The notes under the pieces: generated by a model | Told to the model about the DNA's origin: nothing | What the model saw: only the letters and a program-made list of their open reading frames with translations | Databases searched by the model: none | Shown: positions 6,689 through 13,172 of the stretch, piece by piece | Layout of the letters: each line of letters begins with the position of its first letter | Numbering within the stretch: the stretch's first letter is position 1 | Origin: an uncultured Microcaldota archaeon | Lineage (GTDB): Archaea; Micrarchaeota; Micrarchaeia; Anstonellales; Anstonellaceae | Length of the DNA stretch: 22,124 nucleotides | Direction: 5' to 3' | Assembly: GCA_903923795.1 (NCBI GenBank) | Contig: CAIXYX010000102.1 | Span: forward strand, 1 to 22,124 | Made by a program: the position numbers and the translations under genes

Positions 6689-8356
6689 ATGGCAATCCGC
6701 TCTATATTGTCCGTGCTCCTGCTGGGCCTCATGGCCCTCGCCGTATGCGCAAGCACAACGACCACAATCAACTACACATTGGACCGAAATTCCAATCTCC
6801 TCGTCAATTATACCGAGCAATACACTGTAACCGAGGACCATCCAAGCTCCGCAGCCACCTCTATTCCCATGCGCCATTCCACCTGCACCTCCACAACCGC
6901 AAGCGTGACAGCCGCCCAATTGGCCGCCGGCGTGAGCATATACTCGCCTCCCATCCACTGCTCATCCCCAAGACTGCAATTGGTCTTCTTCGCCGTCTCG
7001 CAGACAGCCGTCGATTCCTCCATTCTCACAACCCAAGGCACATCAAATTTTGACTATATCCAAGACAATGGCATATTCTACTTCCGCAGCCCCGTCTATT
7101 CGAGCGGCACAATTTTGCTCAAGACCAGCCCGCGCGAGAAACAACTCATCGAGCTGGATTTCGCAGACCCGCAAAGCGTGGGCGCGCAGCTCACCTGGAT
7201 GTCAAATACTGGTTTGGTGAGCGGCTTGAGCGCGCAGGACATCTCGGGCATCACTGCATGGTTGTCCAATTCTTCGCTTGACACAACTCCGGGCGACTGC
7301 TACAATGGCTCGGTGCAAAGCTGCTATATCCCCAACAATTCCAATTCCACCCTGATGTGGGCCACCTATGTGCCCGCAGACCGCGTGCAGCTACTCGACA
7401 ACTCGGATTCAGACCGTGCTCTTATCGGCGCTTATGTCTATCCGCAACCGGGCCGCCTCATGGCCTTATGGGGTCTGCATATTCCATCTATCAATGCTTC
7501 CGCCTCTACTCCGGCCGAGCGCGCTTTCAATGCGCCTTCGGGCGGACAAGTGATGGTGGGCAATGGCTCCGGCTCGCAAAGCGCCAATCCCTCAACCTCT
7601 GGCAATTCAGCCGGCTCTGCTCCTTCCCGCCCGCAGCCTCCGACATCTCCCCAACCCCTCTCCGAGGTTCCAACAATTGCCCCCAGCCCGCCAAATCCTG
7701 CCGGCAATCCCGCGCCATCTAATGGCGGGGATTCATCCATCAAAAGCACCGGTACAACCGGTTCTGGCAGTTCTGGAACCGGCACAATCGGCTCCGGCAC
7801 TTCGGGCTCCGGCCAGAACGGAACTCCTGCCTCGGGCAACGGAACGCCCTCTTCTGGCGCCGGAGCACCCTCCACTCACAATAACTCCATTCAAAACAGC
7901 GAATATGCCGCCCCTGCCCTAAACTCCAACGCGCCTTCCTCTCCCGCCCCGAGCCAGTGGCCATGGTGGATGGCTCCGGCAATAGTGGCGGCTTTGGGCG
8001 CCTTTTTCATGGGCGTCATGGCGTTCTACTACCGTCAGCCCTCTGTTTTGGGGCCGTTCGAAACTCCGACTGCCCAGACCGAGATGGCGCCGCCAATCTA
8101 CCTCTCCGAAACCCGCGTGGCGCTCATGGAGCAGATATCCGACACATCCCGCATACCCACCGACATTGCCTCGCGCCTGAACAAGAGCAAATCCACCGTC
8201 GTTGAGCAGCTCGAGGACTTGTGCACATCCGGTTTGGCCGAGAGGCAGCAGACGCCAGGCAAGAAATTCGTGTTCTACCGCCTCACTAGGACCGGCCGGC
8301 ACGTGCTGGTGAATTCGCCGCTGGCCAAAAAGAAGCACTCGCTGCTGCCGTTTTAG
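6689..8356 (+). CDS. Membrane-anchored winged-HTH protein with extracellular domain
   Basis: A 555-residue protein; the ATG at 6689 is chosen because it begins a clean signal peptide (MAIRSILSVLLLGLMALAVC). The ectodomain spans about residues 22-285 (beta-rich, several NxS/T sequons). A low-complexity Ser/Gly/Pro/Thr linker follows at about 290-420, then a membrane segment at about 424-448 (MAPAIVAALGAFFMGVMAFY). The cytosolic C-terminus (about 475-555) is a winged helix-turn-helix: IPTDIASRLNKSKSTVVEQ gives the HTH and LAERQQTPGKKFVFYRLT the wing. The overall plan matches the 841-2076 product although the ectodomains are not obviously alike. Together they bracket the two surface-protein genes, which suggests a one-component, surface-sensing regulator. 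The target promoter is unknown. Confidence 0.85.
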   Translation: MAIRSILSVLLLGLMALAVCASTTTTINYTLDRNSNLLVNYTEQYTVTEDHPSSAATSIPMRHSTCTSTTASVTAAQLAAGVSIYSPPIHCSSPRLQLVFFAVSQTAVDSSILTTQGTSNFDYIQDNGIFYFRSPVYSSGTILLKTSPREKQLIELDFADPQSVGAQLTWMSNTGLVSGLSAQDISGITAWLSNSSLDTTPGDCYNGSVQSCYIPNNSNSTLMWATYVPADRVQLLDNSDSDRALIGAYVYPQPGRLMALWGLHIPSINASASTPAERAFNAPSGGQVMVGNGSGSQSANPSTSGNSAGSAPSRPQPPTSPQPLSEVPTIAPSPPNPAGNPAPSNGGDSSIKSTGTTGSGSSGTGTIGSGTSGSGQNGTPASGNGTPSSGAGAPSTHNNSIQNSEYAAPALNSNAPSSPAPSQWPWWMAPAIVAALGAFFMGVMAFYYRQPSVLGPFETPTAQTEMAPPIYLSETRVALMEQISDTSRIPTDIASRLNKSKSTVVEQLEDLCTSGLAERQQTPGKKFVFYRLTRTGRHVLVNSPLAKKKHSLLPF

Positions 8357-8369
8357 TTTTTTTGTTTTG
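8357..8369 (+). terminator. Oligo-T terminator
   Basis: TTTTTTTGTTTTG directly follows the TAG at 8354-8356. A GCTCC/GGAGC inverted repeat lies a little further on, before the tRNA-Tyr promoter. Confidence 0.5.
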
Positions 8370-8407
8370 TAACAGTCTTTTTCACGCTCCGGCCTCGCGG
8401 GGAGCAA

Positions 8408-8417
8408 TATATAAATA
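8408..8417 (+). promoter_or_regulatory. TATA box of tRNA-Tyr
   Basis: TATATAAATA begins 34 nt upstream of the mature 5' end at 8442, the expected archaeal geometry. Confidence 0.75.
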
Positions 8418-8479
8418 TCCCGCCCCCCACAAATTACTTAACCCGCGATAGCTCAATTTGGTAGAGCGCCTGGCTGTAG

Positions 8480-8535
8480 AAATGCGCCGCGACGATTGTG
8501 TCGCAATTGGTTTGCAGGAGACTGTTCTTGCAGAT
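8480..8535 (+). other. tRNA-Tyr intron 1 (anticodon loop, 37/38)
   Basis: A 56-nt intron at the canonical position. A bulge-helix-bulge forms: the 4-bp helix CTGT (8474-8477) with GCAG (8530-8533, one G.T pair), 5' bulge AG^A (8478-8480) and 3' bulge AT^A (8534-8536). The intron body contains the hairpin GCGAC/GTCGC (from 8488). Confidence 0.85.
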
Positions 8536-8556
8536 ATCAGGATGTTGTGTGTTCAA

Positions 8557-8597
8557 GGGCTTTTTCTTTCTCGCGAGAAAGAAAAACCCCGGAAAAA
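8557..8597 (+). repeat. tRNA-linked hairpin element, copy A
   Basis: GGG (8557-8559), C, T5 (8561-8565), a CTTTCTCG/CGAGAAAG stem, A5 (8582-8586), C, CCC (8588-8590), then GGAAAAA. The 26 nt at 8561-8586 are a perfect palindrome. It shares its layout with 13135-13172 and 20081-20118. Confidence 0.75.
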
Positions 8598-8644
8598 GAA
8601 AGAGGCCGGTAAACGTCCTCGAAATGGAAGAAAAGGCCGAACAA
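8557..8644 (+). other. tRNA-Tyr intron 2 (T-loop)
   Basis: An 88-nt intron between T-loop bases TTCAA and AT. TTC (8552-8554) pairs with GAA (8639-8641), the 5' bulge is AA^G (8555-8557), and the intron stem GGC (8558-8560) pairs with GCC (8636-8638). The 3' side has a relaxed 5-nt bulge CAA^AT (8642-8646). Excision restores a perfect T-arm and acceptor. The tRNA-linked hairpin element occupies its 5' half. Confidence 0.85.
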
Positions 8645-8647
8645 ATC

Positions 8648-8671
8648 ACACTCGCGGGAATTTTTTATTTA
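8648..8671 (+). repeat. 3' end of tRNA-Tyr plus T-run, direct repeat copy 1
   Basis: ACACTCGCGGGAA followed by T6 and ATTTA: the T-stem 3' strand, acceptor 3' strand, discriminator and terminator of tRNA-Tyr. The same 24 nt, with one extra T, recur at 8785-8809. Confidence 0.8.
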
Positions 8672-8709
8672 TTGAATCAATCGGCGTGAAAAGAAAAGAA
8701 GTTCCCTGA

Positions 8710-8784
8710 GGGGGTAGGTCAGGATTAACCTAAAACTGGGGAGGGGGATGACAGTAATTCATGTGTTCCCCCTCCGCGGTTTGG
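8710..8784 (+). repeat. Conserved hairpin element, copy 2
   Basis: A G-run (8710-8714) is followed by a 9-bp stem, 8740-8748 paired with 8767-8775 (GGAGGGGGA/TCCCCCTCC), an 18-nt loop ending TAATTCATGTGT, and GCGGTTTGG. Relative to copy 1 (733-804), one G-C pair has become A-T and one A-T pair has become G-C, so pairing is kept. The shared ATGTGTTCC is not a conserved reading frame, because indels change the downstream codons. Confidence 0.7.
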
Positions 8785-8809
8785 ACACTCGCGGGAATTT
8801 TTTTATTTA
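8785..8809 (+). repeat. Duplicate of the tRNA-Tyr 3' end, copy 2
   Basis: ACACTCGCGGGAA, T7, ATTTA: an almost exact repeat of 8648-8671. No other tRNA part precedes it, so it is a fragment and not a second gene. It resembles the flanking duplication left by integration at a tRNA 3' end. Confidence 0.75.
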
Positions 8810-8880
8810 CAAATTCGGAATTTTTCTTTTTCAAAATTTCATGGCAATGGAAAGTGTTTCGTATCTCATCGGGGTCATGC

Positions 8881-9648
8881 ATGAAAACCGACTGGACCAT
8901 CATCATCCCGGTGCTCAACGAGGCCGATTCGCTCGAGAAACTTCTCAATCGCCTCTACGAGCTTCCGCTCACCGAGCGGGCGGAAGTGCTTGTGGTCGAC
9001 GGGGGAAGCACAGACCACACCAGAGACGTTTTCATTGAAAGCTCGCAGGGCAGGCCGCAACTCTATCTTGTCGAGGCTCCAAAAGGAAAAGGTTTGGCGA
9101 TCAGAATCGCATTATCCCGCGCCAAGGGGCGCTATATCGCCTATATGGACGGCGACATGCAGTATCTGCCCGAAGATTTGCCGAAGCTGGCCCGTGCGAT
9201 TGAGCGGGGAAATGACCTGGTGGTGAGCCAGCGGCGCATCGTCTGGCCCGATGATTCGGCCCGCCGCTTATGCTCCAAAGTATTCTCCGGCGTGGTGAGC
9301 AAGCAGATGCTCAACTTGGGCGTCTCCGACCCGCAGAGCGGCATGAAGGCGTTTCGGGCCACCCTTTTGCCGAAACTCCATCTCACCGAGCGTTATTGGG
9401 GGCTCGATGTACAACTAATCCAGCAGGCAAAAGCGTCGGGCGCGCGTATCCACGAGGTGGACATACGCTTCGTGCCAAGAGCCGTCGGAGTGTCGAAGAC
9501 CGGATTCGTGTCCACGTCGCTGGATTTGCTGCGCTGCGCTATGATGAATCTGGCCCCGAAAAAAGGCGGGTTGCTCACCCCGAAAAAGACCAGCAAACGG
9601 CTCAAACCGCCGACAAAACTCTACCCCTCCGGCCGGCGTCGTCTTTAA
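8881..9648 (+). CDS. GT2-family glycosyltransferase (dolichyl-phosphate sugar synthase-like)
   Basis: A 255-residue soluble or peripheral enzyme that should transfer a sugar from a nucleotide sugar, most likely to a polyprenyl phosphate. The GT-A fold is evident: TIIIPVLNEADSLEKLL at residues 5-21, VLVVDGGSTDHT at about 38-49, and the DxD site YMDGDMQYLPEDLPKL around 89-104. Downstream motifs SDPQSGMKAFR and VPRAVGVSKTGF are typical of DPM1/GtrB-like enzymes. There is no C-terminal membrane domain; the tail is Lys/Pro/Arg-rich. The ATG at 8881 is chosen because the family N-terminus starts there; upstream in-frame codons run through the hairpin element and T-runs. It could serve N-glycosylation of the sequon-rich surface protein at 2563-6213; the sugar and acceptor cannot be read from sequence. 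Confidence 0.88.
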   Translation: MKTDWTIIIPVLNEADSLEKLLNRLYELPLTERAEVLVVDGGSTDHTRDVFIESSQGRPQLYLVEAPKGKGLAIRIALSRAKGRYIAYMDGDMQYLPEDLPKLARAIERGNDLVVSQRRIVWPDDSARRLCSKVFSGVVSKQMLNLGVSDPQSGMKAFRATLLPKLHLTERYWGLDVQLIQQAKASGARIHEVDIRFVPRAVGVSKTGFVSTSLDLLRCAMMNLAPKKGGLLTPKKTSKRLKPPTKLYPSGRRRL

Positions 9649-9662
9649 AAAATATCGGCTCG

Positions 9663-9670
9663 TATTTAAT
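9663..9670 (+). promoter_or_regulatory. TATA box of tRNA-Asp
   Basis: TATTTAAT starts 34 nt upstream of the tRNA 5' end at 9697. Confidence 0.65.
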
Positions 9671-9696
9671 GCTGCAAAACGTGGCCGTCAAATCAT

Positions 9697-9769
9697 GCCT
9701 TGTTAGTGTAGTGGTCTAGCACTCTGCCCTGTCACGGCGGTAACCTGGGTTCGAATCCCAGACAAGGCG
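9697..9769 (+). tRNA. tRNA-Asp(GTC)
   Basis: Intron-free, 73 nt. The acceptor GCCTTGT pairs with ACAAGGC (9762-9768), the anticodon stem is CTGCC/GGCGG with loop CTGTCAC and anticodon GTC at 9731-9733, the T-arm is CTGGG-TTCGAAT-CCCAG, and the discriminator is G. CCA is not encoded. Confidence 0.96.
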
Positions 9770-9773
9770 CATC

Positions 9774-9780
9774 TTTTTTT
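9774..9780 (+). terminator. Oligo-T terminator of tRNA-Asp
   Basis: T7 begins five bases after the tRNA end and just before the stop codon of the convergent gene at 9782. Confidence 0.6.
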
Positions 9781-9781
9781 C

Positions 9782-10183
9782 TCATGCCGGCGGGCTCGGG
9801 CCGCAGTATTCGTCAATCATTTTGGCGGCGGACATGCAGGTGAGCGTCTCGCCCTGGCCCGAGCATCTGAAATAGTGGTTGTCTGAAGAGTGGTAATAAG
9901 CAGAACTTGTATTGCTGGTCAAGTCATCATAGTAGCAGGTGCAGGACTGCACATCGCATCTTGGGAAATGTATCCACTGGCTGCATTCCAACTGGCTGCT
10001 TTCCGTCGGCGGGCATCCCGTATCGGGGTCTATGTGGAGATTGTTGCCGCCTGCCGCATTCCCATTCTGGTATGTATTGCCGGTGCCCTGCCCAGTGCAG
10101 CCGCACAACGCCAAACATACTATCAACAAAATCGGCAGCAAAAGTTTATCCAACAAATCCCCGACGTCTAATCGTATCCCCAT
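9782..10183 (-). CDS. Small secreted Cys-rich protein, possible lipoprotein
   Basis: A 133-residue protein of no recognised family. The N-terminus has a signal-type segment (KLLLPILLIVCLALCGCTGQ) and a Cys that could be lipid-modified, although the lipobox is not canonical. The mature part has about ten Cys (for example CDVQSCTCYY and FRCSGQGETLTC) and is Thr/Ser/Asn-rich, so it is probably a disulphide-stabilised extracellular domain. The start is uncertain: a good TATA (TTTTATAAG on the minus strand) lies only a few bases before the ATG at 10183, which would place transcription start inside the frame near 10160. A leaderless TTG at 10156 or 10153, still before the signal segment, is therefore possible. 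The upstream frame to 10639 is a shadow of the helicase tail. Confidence 0.65.
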   Translation of the reverse strand: MGIRLDVGDLLDKLLLPILLIVCLALCGCTGQGTGNTYQNGNAAGGNNLHIDPDTGCPPTESSQLECSQWIHFPRCDVQSCTCYYDDLTSNTSSAYYHSSDNHYFRCSGQGETLTCMSAAKMIDEYCGPSPPA

Positions 10184-10271
10184 CTTATAAAACACGCGCC
10201 CCCGCTCCGGTTTTGCTATGACAGCTTTGGTTTGGCAGTCCCGCAGGTCTGTCAAAAATAAAATAAGCAAT

Positions 10272-11942
10272 TCATCGGCGTTTATGGCTCGAATGATGAT
10301 GTGCACTCGACGAATGACTTGAGCCGCCCTGGTGCGAGGGGCGAGAGCCAGAGTATGACGGTCGTGAATCTCCGGGCCGCCCGCCTGCTCCATGGCTTTT
10401 CGTCCGTCCTTGGCGATGCGAATTCCCGCCGTGATGCGGGCTGCCGCCGTGCCACTCCGAGTCTCCTTCATGCCGAGAATGCGAAGGCCGTCCATATCCC
10501 TCGCCGCCCTCCCGTGCGCGCCCGTGCGCCGGGTGCCCGAATCCGCTCCCCCCCTCGCGCCGATGCCTCGCGGGGCGGTCGAATCTCTCGCCGCCCATGT
10601 GCCCATGCCCGTGAGTCTCGCGGCTGTCATCGCCGCCATCCCGTGAAAATCCTTCGGGCATTGACACTAATTCTGCCGTGAGCGGCATCTCGGAAATTGT
10701 CGAGCCCGTGGCATGCTGGATTGTCTCGACAACATTTCTGGTGTTGCCCAAGATGAATGAAACCGCAACCCCTTCCGAACCTGCGCGACCCGTGCGGCCG
10801 ATTCTGTGCACATATGTCATCGGGTCTGGCGGCATGTCATAATTGAACACGTGCGAGATGCCGGTCACGTCTATTCCGCGCGAGGCCAAATCCGTTGCGA
10901 CCAGCACGTCTATTTTGCCATTGCGGAAAGCGCCCATCGTCCTCTCGCGCGCATTCTGGCGCAAATTGCCGTGCATGGCATCAGCCTTTATTCCGCTCAT
11001 GCTAAGCTGGCGGGCGAGCTTTTTCGCGTCGTGTTTGGTTCTCACGAAAATGAGCGAGAGAAATGGTTTTAGCGTGTGCATCGCCGCGAGCAGCATGCCG
11101 AAGCGGTTGTTTTTGTCCACGCGAACATAATGCTGTTTTATGAGGTCGACAGTCAGCACGTCCTCGGATACCTTGATGGTCTGCGGATTTTTCATGTATT
11201 TGTGCGCAATCTGCACAATCTCGCGCGGCAGGGTGGCGGAGAAGAGAAGAGTCTGCCTGCTGTGCGGAGTGAGCTCCAAAATGGATTTGACGTCGTAGAT
11301 AAAGCCCATATCGAGCATCCTGTCCGCCTCATCCAGCACGACCACCTGCACCTTGTCTAATTTGAGCGTGTTCTGCCTGATATGGTCAAGAGTTCTGCCC
11401 GGCGTGCCGACAATAATGTCAACGCCCGAACTGAGCATCCTATACTGTCTGCGCATCTCCACTCCGCCGTAAATGGGAATGACTGTGGCGCCAGTGTTCT
11501 GCGCCATCTTCTGCAATGAGAGATTCACCTGCACCGCCAATTCGCGGGTGGGCACCAGGACAATTGCGTATGGTGTGGCTGCGCGGGGAGGCAGTCTCTC
11601 CTGATTCTGCGGATGGCGGGATATGTATGGCGCGCCAGAGCGGCTCATGTGCGCTGTCGGCGGCCCGTTGACATTCTGGGGCGCATTTGCCATATTCTGG
11701 CGTTGCATTTGGGATGGTGTATTTTCAGTTGTCCGTGTTTTCGAGGAGCGCAGCCATGCCTCGAGGATTGGAAGCCCGAACGCGGCTGTCTTGCCTGTGC
11801 CTGTCTGCGCCTGCCCGAACAAGTCTTTTCCTTGCATGAGCATCGGTATTGCCTGTTCCTGAATAGGCGTGGGCGTATCGAAACCCATTTTGTGCAGCGA
11901 ATCCAATAGGGGCTTTGACAAGCCCATCTGGTCGAATCTCAT
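10272..11942 (-). CDS. DEAD-box ATP-dependent RNA helicase with long His/Gly/Arg-rich tail
   Basis: A 556-residue cytosolic RNA helicase that remodels RNA duplexes, as in ribosome assembly or cold adaptation. Both RecA-like domains are complete. In order: Q-motif region (F3, TPTPIQEQAIP), motif I AQTGTGKT at 45-52, Ia PTRELA at 131-136, Ib GTPGR, II VLDEADRMLDMGF, III SAT, IV IFVRTK, V ATDLASRGIDV, VI YVHRIGRTGRAG. Residues about 65-122 between I and Ia are a Gln/Asn/Pro-rich insertion, longer than usual. The last ~130 residues form a disordered His, Gly, Arg, Ser-rich tail, a likely nonspecific RNA-binding extension. The ATG at 11942 is preferred over the in-frame GTG at 11951, because GGAG sits almost on top of the GTG. 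Confidence 0.93.
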   Translation of the reverse strand: MRFDQMGLSKPLLDSLHKMGFDTPTPIQEQAIPMLMQGKDLFGQAQTGTGKTAAFGLPILEAWLRSSKTRTTENTPSQMQRQNMANAPQNVNGPPTAHMSRSGAPYISRHPQNQERLPPRAATPYAIVLVPTRELAVQVNLSLQKMAQNTGATVIPIYGGVEMRRQYRMLSSGVDIIVGTPGRTLDHIRQNTLKLDKVQVVVLDEADRMLDMGFIYDVKSILELTPHSRQTLLFSATLPREIVQIAHKYMKNPQTIKVSEDVLTVDLIKQHYVRVDKNNRFGMLLAAMHTLKPFLSLIFVRTKHDAKKLARQLSMSGIKADAMHGNLRQNARERTMGAFRNGKIDVLVATDLASRGIDVTGISHVFNYDMPPDPMTYVHRIGRTGRAGSEGVAVSFILGNTRNVVETIQHATGSTISEMPLTAELVSMPEGFSRDGGDDSRETHGHGHMGGERFDRPARHRREGGSGFGHPAHGRAREGGEGYGRPSHSRHEGDSEWHGGSPHHGGNSHRQGRTKSHGAGGRPGDSRPSYSGSRPSHQGGSSHSSSAHHHSSHKRR

Positions 11943-12101
11943 CTGGTTCACTCTCCTAAAGTTTTTCCGCGGCCACGCTCTGTCGTAAATTTGTTACAGT
12001 CGAGCAAACAGGTGGCAGCATAGGACACCAGGTAAGCAGGGGATAGTATAATTGGCCCGTTCGGGGTATTTAATGGAGCCTATCGGGCGGGTATAATGTT
12101 T

Positions 12102-12141
12102 CGTTGGCCAAAACCGCTGTCTCCGTTGGCAAAACCGCTGT
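12102..12141 (+). repeat. Tandem direct repeat upstream of the 12181 gene
   Basis: CGTTGGCCAAAACCGCTGT (12102-12120) and CGTTGGCAAAACCGCTGT (12124-12141) differ by one C and start 22 bp apart. They end 10 bp before a TATA-like box, so they may be operator sites. The rest of 11943-12150 holds further TATA-like stretches on both strands, presumably including the minus-strand helicase promoter near 12044-12076. Confidence 0.6.
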
Positions 12142-12151
12142 TTCGAGGCCA

Positions 12152-12159
12152 TTTTTAAT
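12152..12159 (+). promoter_or_regulatory. TATA-like box for the 12181 gene
   Basis: TTTTTAAT followed by CTT lies exactly 29 nt upstream of the ATG at 12181. The same TTTTTAATCTT occurs 29 nt upstream of the ATG at 18607. The shared geometry supports leaderless starts at both. Confidence 0.55.
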
Positions 12160-12180
12160 CTTCTTGCTATGTTTCCTGTC

Positions 12181-12660
12181 ATGTATCTGCCCGAACTATT
12201 CTCCTCGCGCCAAAGCCAGCTCATATTCGCGCTCGCGTTCATCCTCGCAGCCGCTCTCACGCCCTCTACAGTCTACAACGACGAACCTCTCCTCGCAGTT
12301 GTCTTCCTCCTGGTTTTCGCAACTACTTTCGCATGCACCGTGCGTGCGCTAAAAACGAACCTGGCCGCCTATTCGGGGCATGGCATCCTGTCCATCTTAA
12401 GCTCGTTCTTGGGCCTCGTGGCTTTGAGCGCATGCAGCACAGGCTTCACCTGCGGCGCTGCCAGTTTTGGCATCCTCGCATTGCTCATCCCCGGTTTCTT
12501 GGCGAGTTTCGTCTCCTTGCATGCCGTGCATCTGGTCGAGATTTCCATAGCCATCCAGCTCATCTCCCTCTATCTAATGGGATGTTTTCGGGTGAAGAAA
12601 AACATAAGCAAGGCAAACGCGAACACCACTCACGCGAAGAAAAATCGGACTCGCCGTTAA
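12181..12660 (+). CDS. Small multi-pass membrane protein, unknown function
   Basis: 159 residues with four or five predicted membrane helices: QLIFALAFILAAALT (about 13-28), LLAVVFLLVFATTFACTV (about 37-54), a long hydrophobic stretch ILSILSSFLGLVAL to LALLIPGFLASFVSL (about 68-113) that probably forms two, and ISIAIQLISLYLMGCF (about 120-136). A short Lys/Arg/Asn-rich cytosolic tail ends the protein. I do not recognise the family. The start is placed at the second ATG (12181), since TTTTTAAT at 12152 predicts transcription start there; the in-frame ATG at 12169 would add four residues and is the alternative. It appears to be a single-gene unit. Confidence 0.7.
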   Translation: MYLPELFSSRQSQLIFALAFILAAALTPSTVYNDEPLLAVVFLLVFATTFACTVRALKTNLAAYSGHGILSILSSFLGLVALSACSTGFTCGAASFGILALLIPGFLASFVSLHAVHLVEISIAIQLISLYLMGCFRVKKNISKANANTTHAKKNRTRR

Positions 12661-12695
12661 ACGAACTGTTCTATTTTTCATCTGGTCCATCACCC

Positions 12696-12702
12696 TTATA
12701 CG
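12696..12702 (+). promoter_or_regulatory. TATA-like box for the 12724 gene
   Basis: TTATACG lies 22-28 nt upstream of the GTG at 12724, consistent with a leaderless start. Confidence 0.4.
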
Positions 12703-12723
12703 CTTTGGTGGTGCAATCTCCTT

Positions 12724-13032
12724 GTGGTGGCATTTCTCAATTTCAATAAAAAGGGGATCAGCATCTCCGAATCAATGGTGTCAGTCGAACCTGACGAATA
12801 TCCCCCTCCAGCAGTTGAAATCCTTCCAGAGCCGGTGGTGGCTGATTTCTCCATGCGGCAATTGGTGCGCGAGTTGAATAATCTCCCGGCGTTGGCAGGT
12901 TCTCTTCCTTCCGAGACTATAGTGTACGTCCATTCGTCTGCCGCCGAAATGCCCCTCTCCAAATCCACGGCTGATGCCGGTGACACCATTGTAACTGTCA
13001 CGACCACGCGCAGGTGGAAAAAAACACGTTGA
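12724..13032 (+). CDS. Hypothetical small protein
   Basis: 102 residues, not recognised. It has no signal peptide or membrane segment. The N-terminal half is acidic and Pro-rich (EPDEYPPPAVEILPEP), the centre has a likely amphipathic helix (SMRQLVRELNNLPAL), and the end is Thr/Val-rich with a basic tail (TRRWKKTR). The GTG start is supported only by the TATA-like box 22-28 nt upstream; ATG at 12775 is an alternative that keeps most of the protein. A 116-codon frame on the opposite strand covers the same bases but has low-complexity composition and no promoter. It may be a real gene, with moderate certainty. Confidence 0.5.
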   Translation: MVAFLNFNKKGISISESMVSVEPDEYPPPAVEILPEPVVADFSMRQLVRELNNLPALAGSLPSETIVYVHSSAAEMPLSKSTADAGDTIVTVTTTRRWKKTR

Positions 13033-13066
13033 GCCGCCGGGTTCAAAAGAAAGAAGCCGGATGCTG

Positions 13067-13074
13067 TTTTAAAT
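13067..13074 (+). promoter_or_regulatory. TATA box of tRNA-Ser
   Basis: TTTTAAAT starts 30 nt upstream of the tRNA 5' end at 13097. Confidence 0.65.
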
Positions 13075-13134
13075 CTCTTTAATCAAAATCTCTTTCGCCG
13101 AGGTCGCATAATCCGGTAGTGCGTCAGTCTTGAA

Positions 13135-13172
13135 CAGCTTTTTGGGCTCGAGGCCCAAAAACCTGGGAAAAA
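13135..13172 (+). repeat. tRNA-linked hairpin element, copy C
   Basis: CAG (13135-13137), C, T5, GGGC-TCGAG-GCCC, A5, C, CTG (13163-13165), then GGAAAAA. The outer 3-bp stem is CAG/CTG here against GGG/CCC in the other two copies, so pairing is kept by compensatory change. Confidence 0.7.

Larger units (their letters stand above)
8442..8659 (+). tRNA. tRNA-Tyr(GTA) with two introns
   Basis: Three exons (8442-8479, 8536-8556, 8645-8659) give a 74-nt tRNA. The acceptor CCCGCGA pairs with TCGCGGG (8652-8658), with discriminator A at 8659 and no encoded CCA. The D-stem is GCTC/GAGC. The anticodon stem is CCTGG/TCAGG around loop CTGTAGA, with anticodon GTA at 8476-8478. The T-stem is GTGTG/CACAC with loop TTCAAAT once the second intron is removed. 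The C1-G72 pair is the archaeal/eukaryal Tyr identity element. Read without the T-loop intron the gene looks broken after GTTCAA; the missing half reappears 88 nt later with full pairing. Confidence 0.93.

Noticed and set aside
8561..8586. Perfect 26-nt palindrome read as a rho-independent terminator of tRNA-Tyr
   Set aside because: It lies inside the tRNA: the remaining T-arm and acceptor strand follow at 8645-8659, so it is within an intron.
8785..8809. Second tRNA-Tyr gene
   Set aside because: Only the 3' strand of the acceptor and T-stem is present; no D-arm or anticodon arm precedes it.
10184..10639. N-terminal extension of the minus-strand frame ending at 9782 (Gly/Arg/Thr-rich)
   Set aside because: It overlaps the helicase tail in another frame and its composition is a shadow of that repetitive coding sequence; the real protein begins near its signal peptide.
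12696..13046. 116-codon minus-strand frame opposite the 12724 gene
   Set aside because: No promoter or ribosome binding site is seen on that strand and the composition is Thr/Ser/Arg low-complexity; the plus-strand frame has a TATA-like box at the right distance.
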